DNA of 64,000 nt from Chloroflexota bacterium (GTDB taxonomy: Bacteria; Chloroflexota; Dehalococcoidia; Lucifugimonadales; GCA-2722455): the NCBI GenBank assembly GCA_002722455.1, contig PBMB01000021.1, positions 1 through 64,000 on the forward strand, read 5' to 3'. The notes beneath the pieces are model-generated. The model searched no databases and was not told where the DNA came from. It worked only from the letters and a program-made list of their open reading frames with translations. Positions 51,655-59,742 of the stretch are shown here, piece by piece (position 1 is the stretch's first letter; each line of letters begins with the position of its first letter). A program made the translations under genes and the position numbers.

Positions 51655-51816
51655 TTAAAATTTATTTTTTCTTAAAAATTTATCAATTTTTTTTGCACTT
51701 TTGTTTCTTTTTTTATTTAAAAGATATCCGTCTTCTTCTCGATTAAGCCAACAAACAAAAAGGATTAAACTAATAGCAATAATAGGCGTAATAATAAAAA
51801 ACAAAGTAAGATTCAT
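51655..51816 (-). CDS. Small single-helix membrane protein
   Basis: The start was placed at ATG 51816 with GGAGG 8 nt upstream. The protein has 53 aa: one membrane helix at 3-24 (FFIITPIIAISLILFVCWL), then a strongly basic cytoplasmic tail (KKRNKSAKKIDKFLRKNKF). Topology is N-out by the positive-inside rule. No family is recognised. Confidence 0.78.
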   Translation of the reverse strand: MNLTLFFIITPIIAISLILFVCWLNREEDGYLLNKKRNKSAKKIDKFLRKNKF

Positions 51817-51994
51817 CAATTTATCCTCCAATACTAGTTTACGATTGCATTTTAACAAGTTTTTAACAAAAAATCAAATTTTTAATATAATAAAATATAA
51901 AATAAAAAAACAAAAATAAATTTTCAAAAAAGAAATCTGCTTTTATTCTCAATTTTATATGATAAAATTTAAACATAAACAATAAGGAGTTTTT

Positions 51995-52849
51995 ATGATT
52001 GAAAAAACAATGTTCGACGCAATAAATGACAAAAGAGAAAATTTAATAGAAACATTAATTGAAAATAAAGATTTTTGGATTGCAGAGCCAGAAAACGTAT
52101 ATGATAGTGGATTTTATGTGGGTAGATTATTTTTCGAAAAAAGAAACGATGGTGCTGTTCCAATGCAATTGGTGCTTCAAGTACCATTAGAAGTAAAAGA
52201 ATGCAATGAAAAAGAGATAGTAAAAATAGTAGAAGACAGAATTGTGAAAAAAAATAGATCTGCTGTTCCAAGCAATTCGAATATAATAAAAAGTAAAGAA
52301 TCAAATGCAAAAATAAATAATCAAATTCTTGAATCTGTTTCTAATTTTGAATCAACACTTAAAACTTATAAAAAAAATGTATTAAATAATTATTTATTAT
52401 ATCCTGAGAATATTAAGAAACAATTAATTCAAAATCTAGCAATAAAAATGGGTGTATCAAAAGAAGAATTAAAAACAAATGAATTTGAATTGAATCAATT
52501 TTTAAAGAAAGATATTCACAATGTATTAAATGTAGCAACAAAAGCTTTGTTGTTAAACACAAATGAAAAAGGAAAATCATCTTTAAACAAGACAAAAGAA
52601 ATAACAGATTTCATGTTGTCAGAAAAAGGTATTGAAAAAATAAAAAGCTTGTTCCCTGAAACAATTGATACATATATAAAAATAGAAGATGGATTCAATG
52701 AATTATTTAAGAAAAAAGAGTCTTTATCACTTGTCCCTTCAGAAAGAAAAAAACAAGAGATAAAAGAAGAAGATTCTAATTTCTCTTTTGACGACTTTTT
52801 AAAAGAACACGGAATGAAAGAGAAAAAATCACCTTCTTTAAAAAGGTAA
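51995..52849 (+). CDS. Soluble helical protein of unknown function
   Basis: The protein has 284 aa: an N-terminal alpha/beta segment (1-90), helical centre and charged C-terminus (DDFLKEHGMKEKKS). AAGGAG precedes the ATG. TAAAAT at about 51,962 may be its -10. No family is recognised. Confidence 0.8.
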   Translation: MIEKTMFDAINDKRENLIETLIENKDFWIAEPENVYDSGFYVGRLFFEKRNDGAVPMQLVLQVPLEVKECNEKEIVKIVEDRIVKKNRSAVPSNSNIIKSKESNAKINNQILESVSNFESTLKTYKKNVLNNYLLYPENIKKQLIQNLAIKMGVSKEELKTNEFELNQFLKKDIHNVLNVATKALLLNTNEKGKSSLNKTKEITDFMLSEKGIEKIKSLFPETIDTYIKIEDGFNELFKKKESLSLVPSERKKQEIKEEDSNFSFDDFLKEHGMKEKKSPSLKR

Positions 52850-52856
52850 TTTAAAT

Positions 52857-52886
52857 AATAAAAAGCACTATTCGAGTGCTTTTTTA
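52857..52886. terminator. Bidirectional rho-independent terminator
   Basis: AAAAGCACT-ATTCG-AGTGCTTTT between convergent genes 51995 (+) and 52899 (-). Confidence 0.85.
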
Positions 52887-52898
52887 ATTCTTGGGTTA

Positions 52899-53216
52899 TT
52901 ATTCTAAAAGATTTTCTTTTACCTCTAAGTATTCATCAACACAACAATCTTTTTCAAGAAAAAGTTGTAAAAGTTTAACATTTTCATATTTAAGAACACA
53001 AAAAAGAGTTCGACCTTCTTTTCTTTGCATCATTAAGCCAGCGTGAACCAAACTTGAAATATGATGTGATAGCGTAGAATTTGGGATATTTAACTCTTCC
53101 TGTAAAGTGCCGACTGGTATCCCTTGAAAACCTGCTCTAATTAAACGTTTTACGATGCTAAGTCTTATAGGATGCCCAAGTTCTTTAAATGCTCTTGAGA
53201 TTTCTTCAAATTTCAT
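52899..53216 (-). CDS. ArsR/SmtB-family metal-responsive repressor
   Basis: The start was placed at ATG 53216, giving MKFEEISRAFKELGHPIRLSIVKRL, the standard ArsR beginning. The protein has 104 aa. The winged helix-turn-helix follows (VGTLQEELNIPNSTLSHHISSLVHAGLMMQRKEGRTLFCVL). Cys-Cys near the C-terminal helix (EKDCCVDEYL) are candidate metal ligands, as in alpha5-type sites. It is divergent from the SO_0444-type permease, with two inverted-repeat operators over that promoter. It presumably represses the permease until metal binds. Confidence 0.9.
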   Translation of the reverse strand: MKFEEISRAFKELGHPIRLSIVKRLIRAGFQGIPVGTLQEELNIPNSTLSHHISSLVHAGLMMQRKEGRTLFCVLKYENVKLLQLFLEKDCCVDEYLEVKENLLE

Positions 53217-53354
53217 ATTGTATACCCTTTTTGTTATTTTATAAACTATAGATATCTTATCAATAAATACAATAAAAATCAACCTTAATATAAAAAATAT
53301 ATAATATAATTATAATGAATAATTAAAGCTTATAAAATAAAAATAAAAAAAGGG

Positions 53355-53424
53355 TTGACAAACCTCAATTTTAGATATAACATTTCGATAAAAGTCGAAA
53401 TAATATACTTCAATAAAAGTGGAA
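53355..53424 (+). promoter_or_regulatory. Promoter and two ArsR-type operators of the metal permease
   Basis: TTGACA (53355-53360) and TATAAC (53376-53381) form the promoter. TTCGA-TAAAAG-TCGAA (53384-53399) is a perfect inverted repeat just downstream; a second copy TTCAA-TAAAAG-TGGAA (53409-53424) lies 25 bp further, on the same helix face after about 2.5 turns. Overlap with the start of transcription fits repression. Confidence 0.75.
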
Positions 53425-53457
53425 ATATTATTTCAAATAAAATTTTAGAGGTGAAAT

Positions 53458-54510
53458 ATGGATTACGTAAGTATGATAAAAGAATCTGTTGGTATGTTTC
53501 TATTTTTAGGTGCAGAACTAACAGTATTATTTTTAGCAATAAGTTATATAGTAGGTATTCTACAAGAATATATACCACCAGAAAAAATTCAAAGCATATT
53601 AGGTGGAAAAAATGGTAAGGGCTATGTCATAGCAGCATTCCTTGGATCTATAACACCATTTTGTTCTTGTTCTACAATACCATTCTTAAAAGGTCTTTTA
53701 AGAGCAAAGGCAGGATTCGGTCCTATGATGGTATTCTTGTTTGCAAGCCCACTTTTAAATCCAATAATAATTGGTTTGTTTGCAATAACATTTGGTTGGA
53801 AAGTAACAATATTCTACTTTCTGATTGCATTATTAGTATCAATTATTTCAGGTTATATATTGGAAAAACTTGGTTTTGAAAGATTTGTAAAAAAAGAGGC
53901 ATATTCTTCTGCCAATAATAAAGTAAGTTGTTGTGAAACAGGTTGTGAAACAAAAGTAGAAGGGAATTCTTCTTGTTGTGAAACAAATTGTGGAACAGGT
54001 TGTGAATCAAAAGTAGAAGAAAAATGTTCTTGTTGTGAAACAAAAGTAGAAAAAAACTCTTGTTGTGATTCTACCTCTTCAATGGTAAAAAAAGAAACAG
54101 TTGGTAAATGGAGAAGAATTTGGGATACAACTTGGAAAGACTTCAAACAAGTTTTACCTTATCTAATTTTTGGTATTTTATTGGGTTCTTTAATATATGG
54201 ATTTATTCCTTCTGAATATATTGCTTCCGTGGCAAATGAAAACAACCCTTTTGCAGTACCTATAGCAGCAATAATAGGTGTTCCATTATATATAAGAGCA
54301 GAAGCAGTAATTCCACTAACTGGTGTTCTTATGGAAAAAGGAATGGGTGCAGGTGCAATTATGTCATTAATTATAGGTAGTGCAGGTGCTTCATTAACAG
54401 AAGTAATATTACTGAAGTCAATATTTAAGAATCAAATGATAGCAGCCTTCTTATTTGTAATATTCTCAATGGCAATATCAGCAGGTTACTTATATTACTT
54501 TATATTCTAA
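53458..54510 (+). CDS. SO_0444-family Cu/Zn efflux permease with a cysteine-rich loop
   Basis: The protein has 350 aa. Two blocks of membrane helices (about 12-35, 55-75, 92-112, 116-137 and 230-250, 262-282, 290-312, 325-348) surround a cytoplasmic loop. The conserved TPFCSCSTIP motif (Cys69, Cys71) lies in helix 2. Residues 158-203 hold twelve Cys in repeated CCET/C..C units, typical of SO_0444-type permeases (DUF318/UPF0718), which are linked to copper and zinc tolerance. The loop likely binds the metal before export. Regulated by the divergent ArsR gene. Confidence 0.9.
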   Translation: MDYVSMIKESVGMFLFLGAELTVLFLAISYIVGILQEYIPPEKIQSILGGKNGKGYVIAAFLGSITPFCSCSTIPFLKGLLRAKAGFGPMMVFLFASPLLNPIIIGLFAITFGWKVTIFYFLIALLVSIISGYILEKLGFERFVKKEAYSSANNKVSCCETGCETKVEGNSSCCETNCGTGCESKVEEKCSCCETKVEKNSCCDSTSSMVKKETVGKWRRIWDTTWKDFKQVLPYLIFGILLGSLIYGFIPSEYIASVANENNPFAVPIAAIIGVPLYIRAEAVIPLTGVLMEKGMGAGAIMSLIIGSAGASLTEVILLKSIFKNQMIAAFLFVIFSMAISAGYLYYFIF

Positions 54511-54519
54511 ATACAAATA

Positions 54520-54546
54520 GAAAGCTCCGAAGGAGCTTTTTTTATG
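54520..54546. terminator. Bidirectional rho-independent terminator
   Basis: AAAGCTCC-GAA-GGAGCTTT with T7 lies between the permease (+) and the 54542 gene (-). Confidence 0.88.
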
Positions 54547-54838
54547 CTAAATTTATAGAATATTCGTATTTAAGGTCTAAAATACCATATTTTTTAAAAC
54601 TTCTATAAGCTATTGGACAATGCATTCTTAATGTTTCTAGTACGTCCCAAATATCGGCTGGTGTATTTTCTTTTTCTTTCTTAGAAAAATCAAAAACTTT
54701 ATCAAGGTCAAAGATTTCAAACCCCATAAGGAAATAATCGTCAATACCATCCTTAAGCTCTTTAACCGTTGGTGCTGTTTTTAAAATAATTCTGATCCCT
54801 TGACCAGTTTCGAAATAATTTAAATAACCTATATACAT
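54542..54838 (-). CDS. Small soluble protein of unknown function
   Basis: The protein has 98 aa. N-terminal strands (GYLNYFETGQGIRIILKTA), acidic middle and a helical end (LRMHCPIAYRSFKKYGIL). AAGGAAAAC precedes the ATG. No family is recognised. Confidence 0.76.
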   Translation of the reverse strand: MYIGYLNYFETGQGIRIILKTAPTVKELKDGIDDYFLMGFEIFDLDKVFDFSKKEKENTPADIWDVLETLRMHCPIAYRSFKKYGILDLKYEYSINLA

Positions 54839-54912
54839 AATGTGTTTTCCTTCAATTTATATAAAATCATGATAAGATATTTTTTTTAGATTGTCCATTA
54901 AAAAAACCCTTA

Positions 54913-55584
54913 CTAAGAGCAAGGAATTTCTTTATGTATTAAATTGTTTTCTTTTAGTTCTTTTAATGGTGGATTATAAATGTCTTCATGTGATACTTTA
55001 TCATACAATTCTTTAATATAATCTACATTGATACTTGTATTGTCAAAAGCATTTAACATAGCATCTTGTTTTAGTTTTCGATAATAATCAACAAAAAATG
55101 AAGAATTTCCGTTTTCTGCTTTATATGAATGTATTCCTAATTTACCATCATAACAAATATAACGACTAGGGGAGTGTAAAAATACGTCAACACAAGCAGA
55201 ATTACAAAACCCTTTAACAATGACAGGAATTTGGTTTTTTCTTATATAATTTGCAAAAATACGTGCTTCGATAACATCTCCGCCATAAACATTTTTTAAA
55301 ATGACTTTTTTTGCTTTTATGTTTTTATCTTCAAGTTGTTCTTGAACACAACGCCCGAAACCTCTTTCAAATGTAAATTTATTTAAAATAATTGTTTCGT
55401 TGATTAAATGAAATTCATAATTACATACCCCACTATTAATAGCTTCTTTCTCTTGAAGAACAGAAATTTTTTCCACAACAAAGCCATTGCTAATAAAATT
55501 TACTAATAGTAAAAAAATAATCATAATAATTGATAATATAGTAATATTTTTTATTTTTTTTAATAAAAATTCTATAAATTTCAT
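54913..55584 (-). CDS. Membrane-anchored ClpP-like serine protease homologue (COG3904-like)
   Basis: The protein has 223 aa. An N-terminal membrane helix (13-35) is followed by a periplasmic ClpP/crotonase-type fold: KVILKNVYGGDVIEARIFANYI (GG oxyanion region at 101-102), then VIVKGFCNSACVDVFLHSPSRY, with Ser129 in the position of the ClpP-class nucleophile (NSAC), and LGIHSY with His152. Relatives are small periplasmic proteins of unknown substrate. It is preceded by a long leader and a tiny open frame (55596-55661). Confidence 0.8.
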   Translation of the reverse strand: MKFIEFLLKKIKNITILSIIMIIFLLLVNFISNGFVVEKISVLQEKEAINSGVCNYEFHLINETIILNKFTFERGFGRCVQEQLEDKNIKAKKVILKNVYGGDVIEARIFANYIRKNQIPVIVKGFCNSACVDVFLHSPSRYICYDGKLGIHSYKAENGNSSFFVDYYRKLKQDAMLNAFDNTSINVDYIKELYDKVSHEDIYNPPLKELKENNLIHKEIPCS

Positions 55585-55595
55585 TAATTTTTCCT

Positions 55596-55661
55596 CTAGA
55601 TTTTGCGTTTATATACCGTGTCATTAAGAGTGAAATTCTGGTAACGCATTTTATTTTTCAT
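55596..55661 (-). CDS. Possible 21-residue leader peptide
   Basis: ATG at 55661 to TAG at 55596 encodes a 21-residue basic peptide (start MKNKMRYQNF, end VYKRKI). The stop overlaps the AGAGG ribosome site of the 54913 gene. The codons are noticeably more GC-rich than in neighbours. TGCGTT and AACGCA inside it can pair. A leader peptide or a coupler is possible; chance is not excluded. Confidence 0.3.
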   Translation of the reverse strand: MKNKMRYQNFTLNDTVYKRKI

Positions 55662-55735
55662 TAATCTGCTGCTATAAGTTTATCATATTACAGTATGAAT
55701 AGCTGTCATGGTTTTTTCCAATATTTTATCAAGAG

Positions 55736-55764
55736 TAATTTTATACTAGGATTGAGATAAAGTC
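55736..55764 (-). promoter_or_regulatory. Promoter TTGACT-17-TAAAAT
   Basis: On the minus strand TTGACT, 17 bases and TAAAAT lie next to the stop of the 55767 gene and would give a leader of about 145 nt for the ClpP-like gene. Confidence 0.55.
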
Positions 55765-55766
55765 AA

Positions 55767-56282
55767 TTATTCCCCATTAAATATGCTTCGAGTCCTATTT
55801 CTTTCATCTTCTACATTTAAAAGATTTAAATGAACCAAATGTCCTTGTATATAACCAAAGACAACATTAGATTCTACAGAATCATATTTATCTGACAATA
55901 CTTCTGAGAGGCGTTCCTTGCACTTGTATTCAATTAATTTGTTGTTAATATTTGGAAAATCAGTATTTAAAAGATTGTTTTCAAGATAATGTTGTCCAGC
56001 AATTATATGAGAATTAATGAAATCTTTATCTGTCTTTAAAGTAAGGTTGTCAAAATCAAAGAACACTTCTTCTTTGTCAATTGATTTCACAACTAAAATA
56101 GCAAGCACATAACCAAACCAACGAGCCATTTTTGTATCTTGAAGATTAGAATTAACAATTTTTTCTAACATCCAACCTAAATGAGAAAAAGATTCCCTGT
56201 CTTTATTTTCTTTACGTTCAATATCAAAAACGTCATATTTATTCAATATATGTTTAGCAATAATTTTAAAATCTTTATTCAA
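55767..56282 (-). CDS. Soluble protein of unknown function
   Basis: The protein has 171 aa, alpha-helical, with no membrane segment. LGWMLEKIVNSNLQ and GYVLAILVV suggest buried helices. AGGAGAAAATTTTG precedes the ATG. No family is recognised. Confidence 0.78.
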   Translation of the reverse strand: MNKDFKIIAKHILNKYDVFDIERKENKDRESFSHLGWMLEKIVNSNLQDTKMARWFGYVLAILVVKSIDKEEVFFDFDNLTLKTDKDFINSHIIAGQHYLENNLLNTDFPNINNKLIEYKCKERLSEVLSDKYDSVESNVVFGYIQGHLVHLNLLNVEDERNRTRSIFNGE

Positions 56283-56343
56283 AATTTTCTCCTAGTTGGT
56301 TTTTAATAGTTTAACAAAAAAATAAGAGAAAATCCATTAAAAT

Positions 56344-56372
56344 AAAAAAAGCCCCGAATGGGGCTTTTTTTA
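56344..56372 (-). terminator. Rho-independent terminator
   Basis: AAAAGCCCC-ATTC-GGGGCTTTTT (minus-strand reading), just after the 56370 gene stop. Confidence 0.9.
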
Positions 56373-57038
56373 GTCGTTTTCGATGTCAATAAATTGATAT
56401 CTATCTCTAATATGTCCAATTCTTCGTTTCTTTTCTTCTTCTCTTGCTTTTTCTATTTTACGTTCTTTTTCTTGCTGTCTTATTCGCAATGCTTCTTTTT
56501 GCTCTTCTTCAATAATGCGATTTCGTTCTTTTTCTTCTTCTAATAAGATTCTTTTCTTTTCATTATTTAATTCAGTATTATATGTATGAATAATGTCTTG
56601 AACAATATCAATTTCTTTATTTGTAAAAGTTTCTAAGCTATTAAGAATTTCGTCATAAAGTTTTTTATCTAAATGTCCTTCTTTTTTTAATTTTTTAACA
56701 ATGTTTGTCTTTTTCATTTTAAGAAAGTTAACTTTAACAACATAATATTTATAAGATAAATATAAATAAAGTCGATAAGCAAGAATTAAAACAGAAGTTG
56801 AACAGAGAAAAGAAAAAACATTATAAAAAGTTTCTGACTCAAAAAAATCAGACAATAAAAGAAAGAAAGCCATGAATCCGAAAAAAGGAATCCTCGATAA
56901 AAGAGACAAAAAATTACTTTCAAAAAAACGATATTTACGCCCTTCTGCTTTATGTCTTTTGTTTGTAAGCTGTTTCTGTTTAGAATCAATTTCCATGATT
57001 TCAGAAATGCTATTTTTAAATTGATCAAAGTATATCAT
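56370..57038 (-). CDS. Two-helix membrane protein with a highly charged coiled coil, tail IEND
   Basis: The start was placed at ATG 57038, giving MIYFDQFKNSISEIMEID, with AGAGAT upstream. The protein has 222 aa. Membrane segments lie at about 48-68 and 75-100. A long Glu/Lys/Arg coiled coil (150-210; NNEKKRILLEEEKERNR...) follows, ending FIDIEND, the same tail type as the 5.8-19 kb array. It stands apart from that array. No gene follows closely, so its tail is not imposed by overlap. Confidence 0.82.
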   Translation of the reverse strand: MIYFDQFKNSISEIMEIDSKQKQLTNKRHKAEGRKYRFFESNFLSLLSRIPFFGFMAFFLLLSDFFESETFYNVFSFLCSTSVLILAYRLYLYLSYKYYVVKVNFLKMKKTNIVKKLKKEGHLDKKLYDEILNSLETFTNKEIDIVQDIIHTYNTELNNEKKRILLEEEKERNRIIEEEQKEALRIRQQEKERKIEKAREEEKKRRIGHIRDRYQFIDIEND

Positions 57039-57057
57039 ATTATTTATCTCTAGTAAG

Positions 57058-57083
57058 AAGATAAGAGGAAGACCTCTTATCTT
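57058..57083. repeat. Perfect 11-bp inverted repeat between two genes
   Basis: AAGATAAGAGG-AAGA-CCTCTTATCTT. On the minus strand it follows the 57088 stop and precedes the 56370 start. There is only a short T-run, so it may attenuate or process the transcript rather than terminate it. Confidence 0.65.
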
Positions 57084-57087
57084 TTGG

Positions 57088-57417
57088 TTAAACAAAAAGT
57101 GATTTGTTGCGTTCTTTATTTTTACTAATGTAGTTTGCAAATTTTTCTCTTAAGTAACTGAACTCTGCACGAAGAACACGAATCTCTTTTTCAGTAAGGT
57201 CTTCGATTTCTACCTGATTAACAAAAAGTTGGATAGGCTCATCATGAGAATAATAGTTTCGAGCAATTGCAAGTTCTTGACCTTGAATCTTTCTTTTAAA
57301 CAATGTCTTGGTTGGAGCATCCCAACGAGAAGGGTTCGAATGCATATCGTCAACCATCTTTGCAATAACTACTCTTAGATTTGCGTTGCTATAACGTCTT
57401 TCTGCATAAGTTTTCAT
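57088..57417 (-). CDS. Small basic protein of unknown function
   Basis: The protein has 109 aa, helical, beginning KTYAERRYSNANLRVVIAKM. Long amphipathic C-terminal helix. Slightly richer in G+C than the neighbours. Own promoter. No family is recognised. Confidence 0.78.
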   Translation of the reverse strand: MKTYAERRYSNANLRVVIAKMVDDMHSNPSRWDAPTKTLFKRKIQGQELAIARNYYSHDEPIQLFVNQVEIEDLTEKEIRVLRAEFSYLREKFANYISKNKERNKSLFV

Positions 57418-57452
57418 TGTATATCCTTTTAGTATTTCGTTATTGTTTGAGA

Positions 57453-57481
57453 ATTATATCAAATAAAGAATATCAAATCAA
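57453..57481 (-). promoter_or_regulatory. Promoter TTGATT-17-TATAAT
   Basis: Minus-strand TTGATT (57476-57481), 17 bases ending TTTGA and TATAAT (57453-57458), upstream of the 57417 start. Confidence 0.7.
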
Positions 57482-57491
57482 CAAAAAAAAC

Positions 57492-59381
57492 TTAATTCAA
57501 AAGACTTTTTATAATTTTTTTACTAAATTCAGTAGGTCTTATTTTTAGAATTTTCTTAAGTTTCAACAAATAAGACTTAATATATTGATAAAAATCTTTA
57601 AAAAAGATAGACCAATTTAAATCTTCTTTTGTTTGAACAACGAAATAAACAGTAATTAATTCAATAATATAATCAGAAATATTCTTTTTGTTTTTTATAT
57701 GAAAATCATATTCATAAACCTCATTTCTATCAAGAAGATCTTCTTTTCTTGTATGTCTTTTAACAAAACGCTCAATGAAAACATAAAAGCTTTCATTTTT
57801 TATTGATTCCATTATGTTTGAGTTATAAAACTTATTTTTATAATTCTGAGGCATTTTATAAGAAAAAGAAAGAGGACTAGAAGCAATATGGGACTCTACT
57901 TCTTTAGAATCTTTTATAAGTTTAAAAGCTCTCTTTTTACCAAAGAAATCAATAAAATAAATATTATCAAAAGCGTTTTCTATTGAAGTAGCAGCAAGTG
58001 TTTTCCATAAACCTTCAAAACCTTTAAAAGAGTCAAACCAAAGAGCAGTATGGTGATTATATTTATAAACAAAAGGACAAACTGTTTTAATTTCTTTTTT
58101 TACCTTGTTTTTATAATCAAGAATCTCTTTTTTGTGTTTTTTATTTTGAATGTCTTGATAGGTAATTAAATTGTTTTTAAACATGTTGATCGTAAATGTA
58201 TTAATTTTTTCATTATCAAAAAACATTGAACAAAATTCTTCTAAATCTTTCGGTTCTTTAAAGTCATACCCTAACGAGACAACTTCACCATACTCTTTGC
58301 TTAATTTTTGGGTATAGTGAATATTATCTAAAATTGAATCAATTTGAATGTCAGCCAATGCGTCTCTATTTATTAACCTTATAAACCAATATTGAATGAT
58401 TTGTTCTGAAAAATTCTTACTGATGGTTTTATTTTTGAAACAAGAAAAGATACGAGAATTTTCTTTTTCAATTCTTTCATAGAATAATCGAATTAAAAAC
58501 TTATGATTATGAACTACATAACAAGCTTTATTAAGATTAAAAAAATCATAGACTTCTTTTATTTTATTGTTGTCTAATAACTCTTTATATTTTTTAATAT
58601 GAACTTTGTAATTATTTTGATATTGAATCATGTCTGCGACAATATCATTTCCCGAAGAATCTATTAATTCATTAAATCGTTTTCCAATGATAAATTTATT
58701 ATCAAAAGCCAACCCATATAGCTTTATTAGGTTTATTTCATTGTCTATATCGCTTAAACAATTTATCTCTTTAATCTTGTTAAACATTCTGATTAAAGTA
58801 GCGTGTGGTGAATGTAAAGATTGTATTCGAAGTTTCTTTGTTTGAATAAAATCAAGAAACCCTGCAGTATAATAGAATTTATTTTTTTCAATAGAATAAG
58901 CAACCGCACAACAGTTTAAATCGAAACTAGAAATGATATCTTGGGGATTAACTTTTTGATTCGCTTTCTTATAAAGGAACTCTTTATTTTTTTTGTAAAT
59001 TTCTAATAGGTATGAACCCTTAAAATCTGAAAGACTCTTAACATTAATGATATTAATAGGAATATCACTTTTAGCATTTGGAATATAAACAGAATTAATA
59101 ACTGAATAAAATCGTCTATTATCCATTTCAGGAGTTTTTTCACTAAGAGAAGCTTGTTTTGTTACAAAGGTTTGCTCTGAAACGAAGGTTCTAAATGGGC
59201 TTCCTGAAGATTCTTGAGAAATAAAAATATCAACGTCATTTAAAGGTTGAGATAAACCAAGCTGCAAATGTTTGTAGAACAGACTAGCAAGAAACTGTCC
59301 AGCAATAGTTCCTTCTTCTGGTATATCAATATATTTTTTTATATCATTGATTACTTTTTCTTCTACTTTGTAACTTATCAT
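57492..59381 (-). CDS. Nucleotidyltransferase-fold protein, phage-like type
   Basis: The start was placed at ATG 59381 after AAGAGG. The protein has 629 aa. Near the N-terminus, EGTIAGQFLASLFYKHL...LNDVDIFIS follows the nucleotidyltransferase pattern GG/AG-x(n)-DxD (Asp51/Asp53 by position). A second stretch (about 145-215: DIISSFDLNCCAVAYS, then KLRIQSLHSPHATLIRM) matches phage nucleotidyltransferases, where the third Asp is in SFDL. The long helical remainder is unassigned. Substrate (RNA 3' end, tRNA or protein) is unknown. Promoter TTGCGA-17-TATAAT overlaps the upstream terminator. Confidence 0.72.
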   Translation of the reverse strand: MISYKVEEKVINDIKKYIDIPEEGTIAGQFLASLFYKHLQLGLSQPLNDVDIFISQESSGSPFRTFVSEQTFVTKQASLSEKTPEMDNRRFYSVINSVYIPNAKSDIPINIINVKSLSDFKGSYLLEIYKKNKEFLYKKANQKVNPQDIISSFDLNCCAVAYSIEKNKFYYTAGFLDFIQTKKLRIQSLHSPHATLIRMFNKIKEINCLSDIDNEINLIKLYGLAFDNKFIIGKRFNELIDSSGNDIVADMIQYQNNYKVHIKKYKELLDNNKIKEVYDFFNLNKACYVVHNHKFLIRLFYERIEKENSRIFSCFKNKTISKNFSEQIIQYWFIRLINRDALADIQIDSILDNIHYTQKLSKEYGEVVSLGYDFKEPKDLEEFCSMFFDNEKINTFTINMFKNNLITYQDIQNKKHKKEILDYKNKVKKEIKTVCPFVYKYNHHTALWFDSFKGFEGLWKTLAATSIENAFDNIYFIDFFGKKRAFKLIKDSKEVESHIASSPLSFSYKMPQNYKNKFYNSNIMESIKNESFYVFIERFVKRHTRKEDLLDRNEVYEYDFHIKNKKNISDYIIELITVYFVVQTKEDLNWSIFFKDFYQYIKSYLLKLKKILKIRPTEFSKKIIKSLLN

Positions 59382-59412
59382 CCAACACCTCTTAAAATTA
59401 AGCAGAATTATA

Positions 59413-59452
59413 ACAAAAAAAGCGAATGCTCGCAAGAAACATTCGCTTTATA
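59413..59452 (-). terminator. Terminator with an overlapping promoter
   Basis: On the minus strand AAAGCGAATG pairs with CATTCGCTTT (10 bp) and is followed by T7, ending the 59466 gene. TTGCGA in the loop and TATAAT after the T-run form a 17-spaced promoter for the 57492 gene. Confidence 0.82.
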
Positions 59453-59465
59453 TTTTGAAATATTT

Positions 59466-59690
59466 TTAAAATCGACCTTTTCGTTCTGTTCGTTTTCTTT
59501 CAAAATCTCTTTTATTTTCAATATAGATAACATGATCTACTTTGGGTTGAACTTTTTCTACTTTAGATACATGAACATTTTCAGTGTTTAAATTATCCTC
59601 TGCTCCACTGTTAACAAAAGCAAGGATAGATAAAGAAATCATAAGCATAAGTATAAGTGATAAAGTAACTTTATTTTTGTTTTTTAACAT
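59466..59690 (-). CDS. Small single-helix membrane or exported protein
   Basis: The start was placed at ATG 59690 after TTGGAGAG. The protein has 74 aa: membrane helix or signal anchor (9-27), then a polar C-terminus rich in Val/Lys/Asn ending ERKRTERKGRF. No family is recognised. Confidence 0.76.
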   Translation of the reverse strand: MLKNKNKVTLSLILMLMISLSILAFVNSGAEDNLNTENVHVSKVEKVQPKVDHVIYIENKRDFERKRTERKGRF

Positions 59691-59713
59691 TATTCTCTCC
59701 AATTCATAAAATA

Positions 59714-59742
59714 ATTATACAAAACTAAACATAAAAAATCAA
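59714..59742 (-). promoter_or_regulatory. Promoter TTGATT-17-TATAAT
   Basis: Minus-strand TTGATT (59737-59742) and TATAAT (59714-59719), spacer 17, upstream of the 59690 start. The -35 overlaps the stop of the HAD gene. Confidence 0.7.

Noticed and set aside
57058-57083. Hairpin after the 57088 gene as a simple terminator
   Set aside because: On the relevant strand it is followed by CTTACTAG rather than a T-run; kept as an inverted repeat only.
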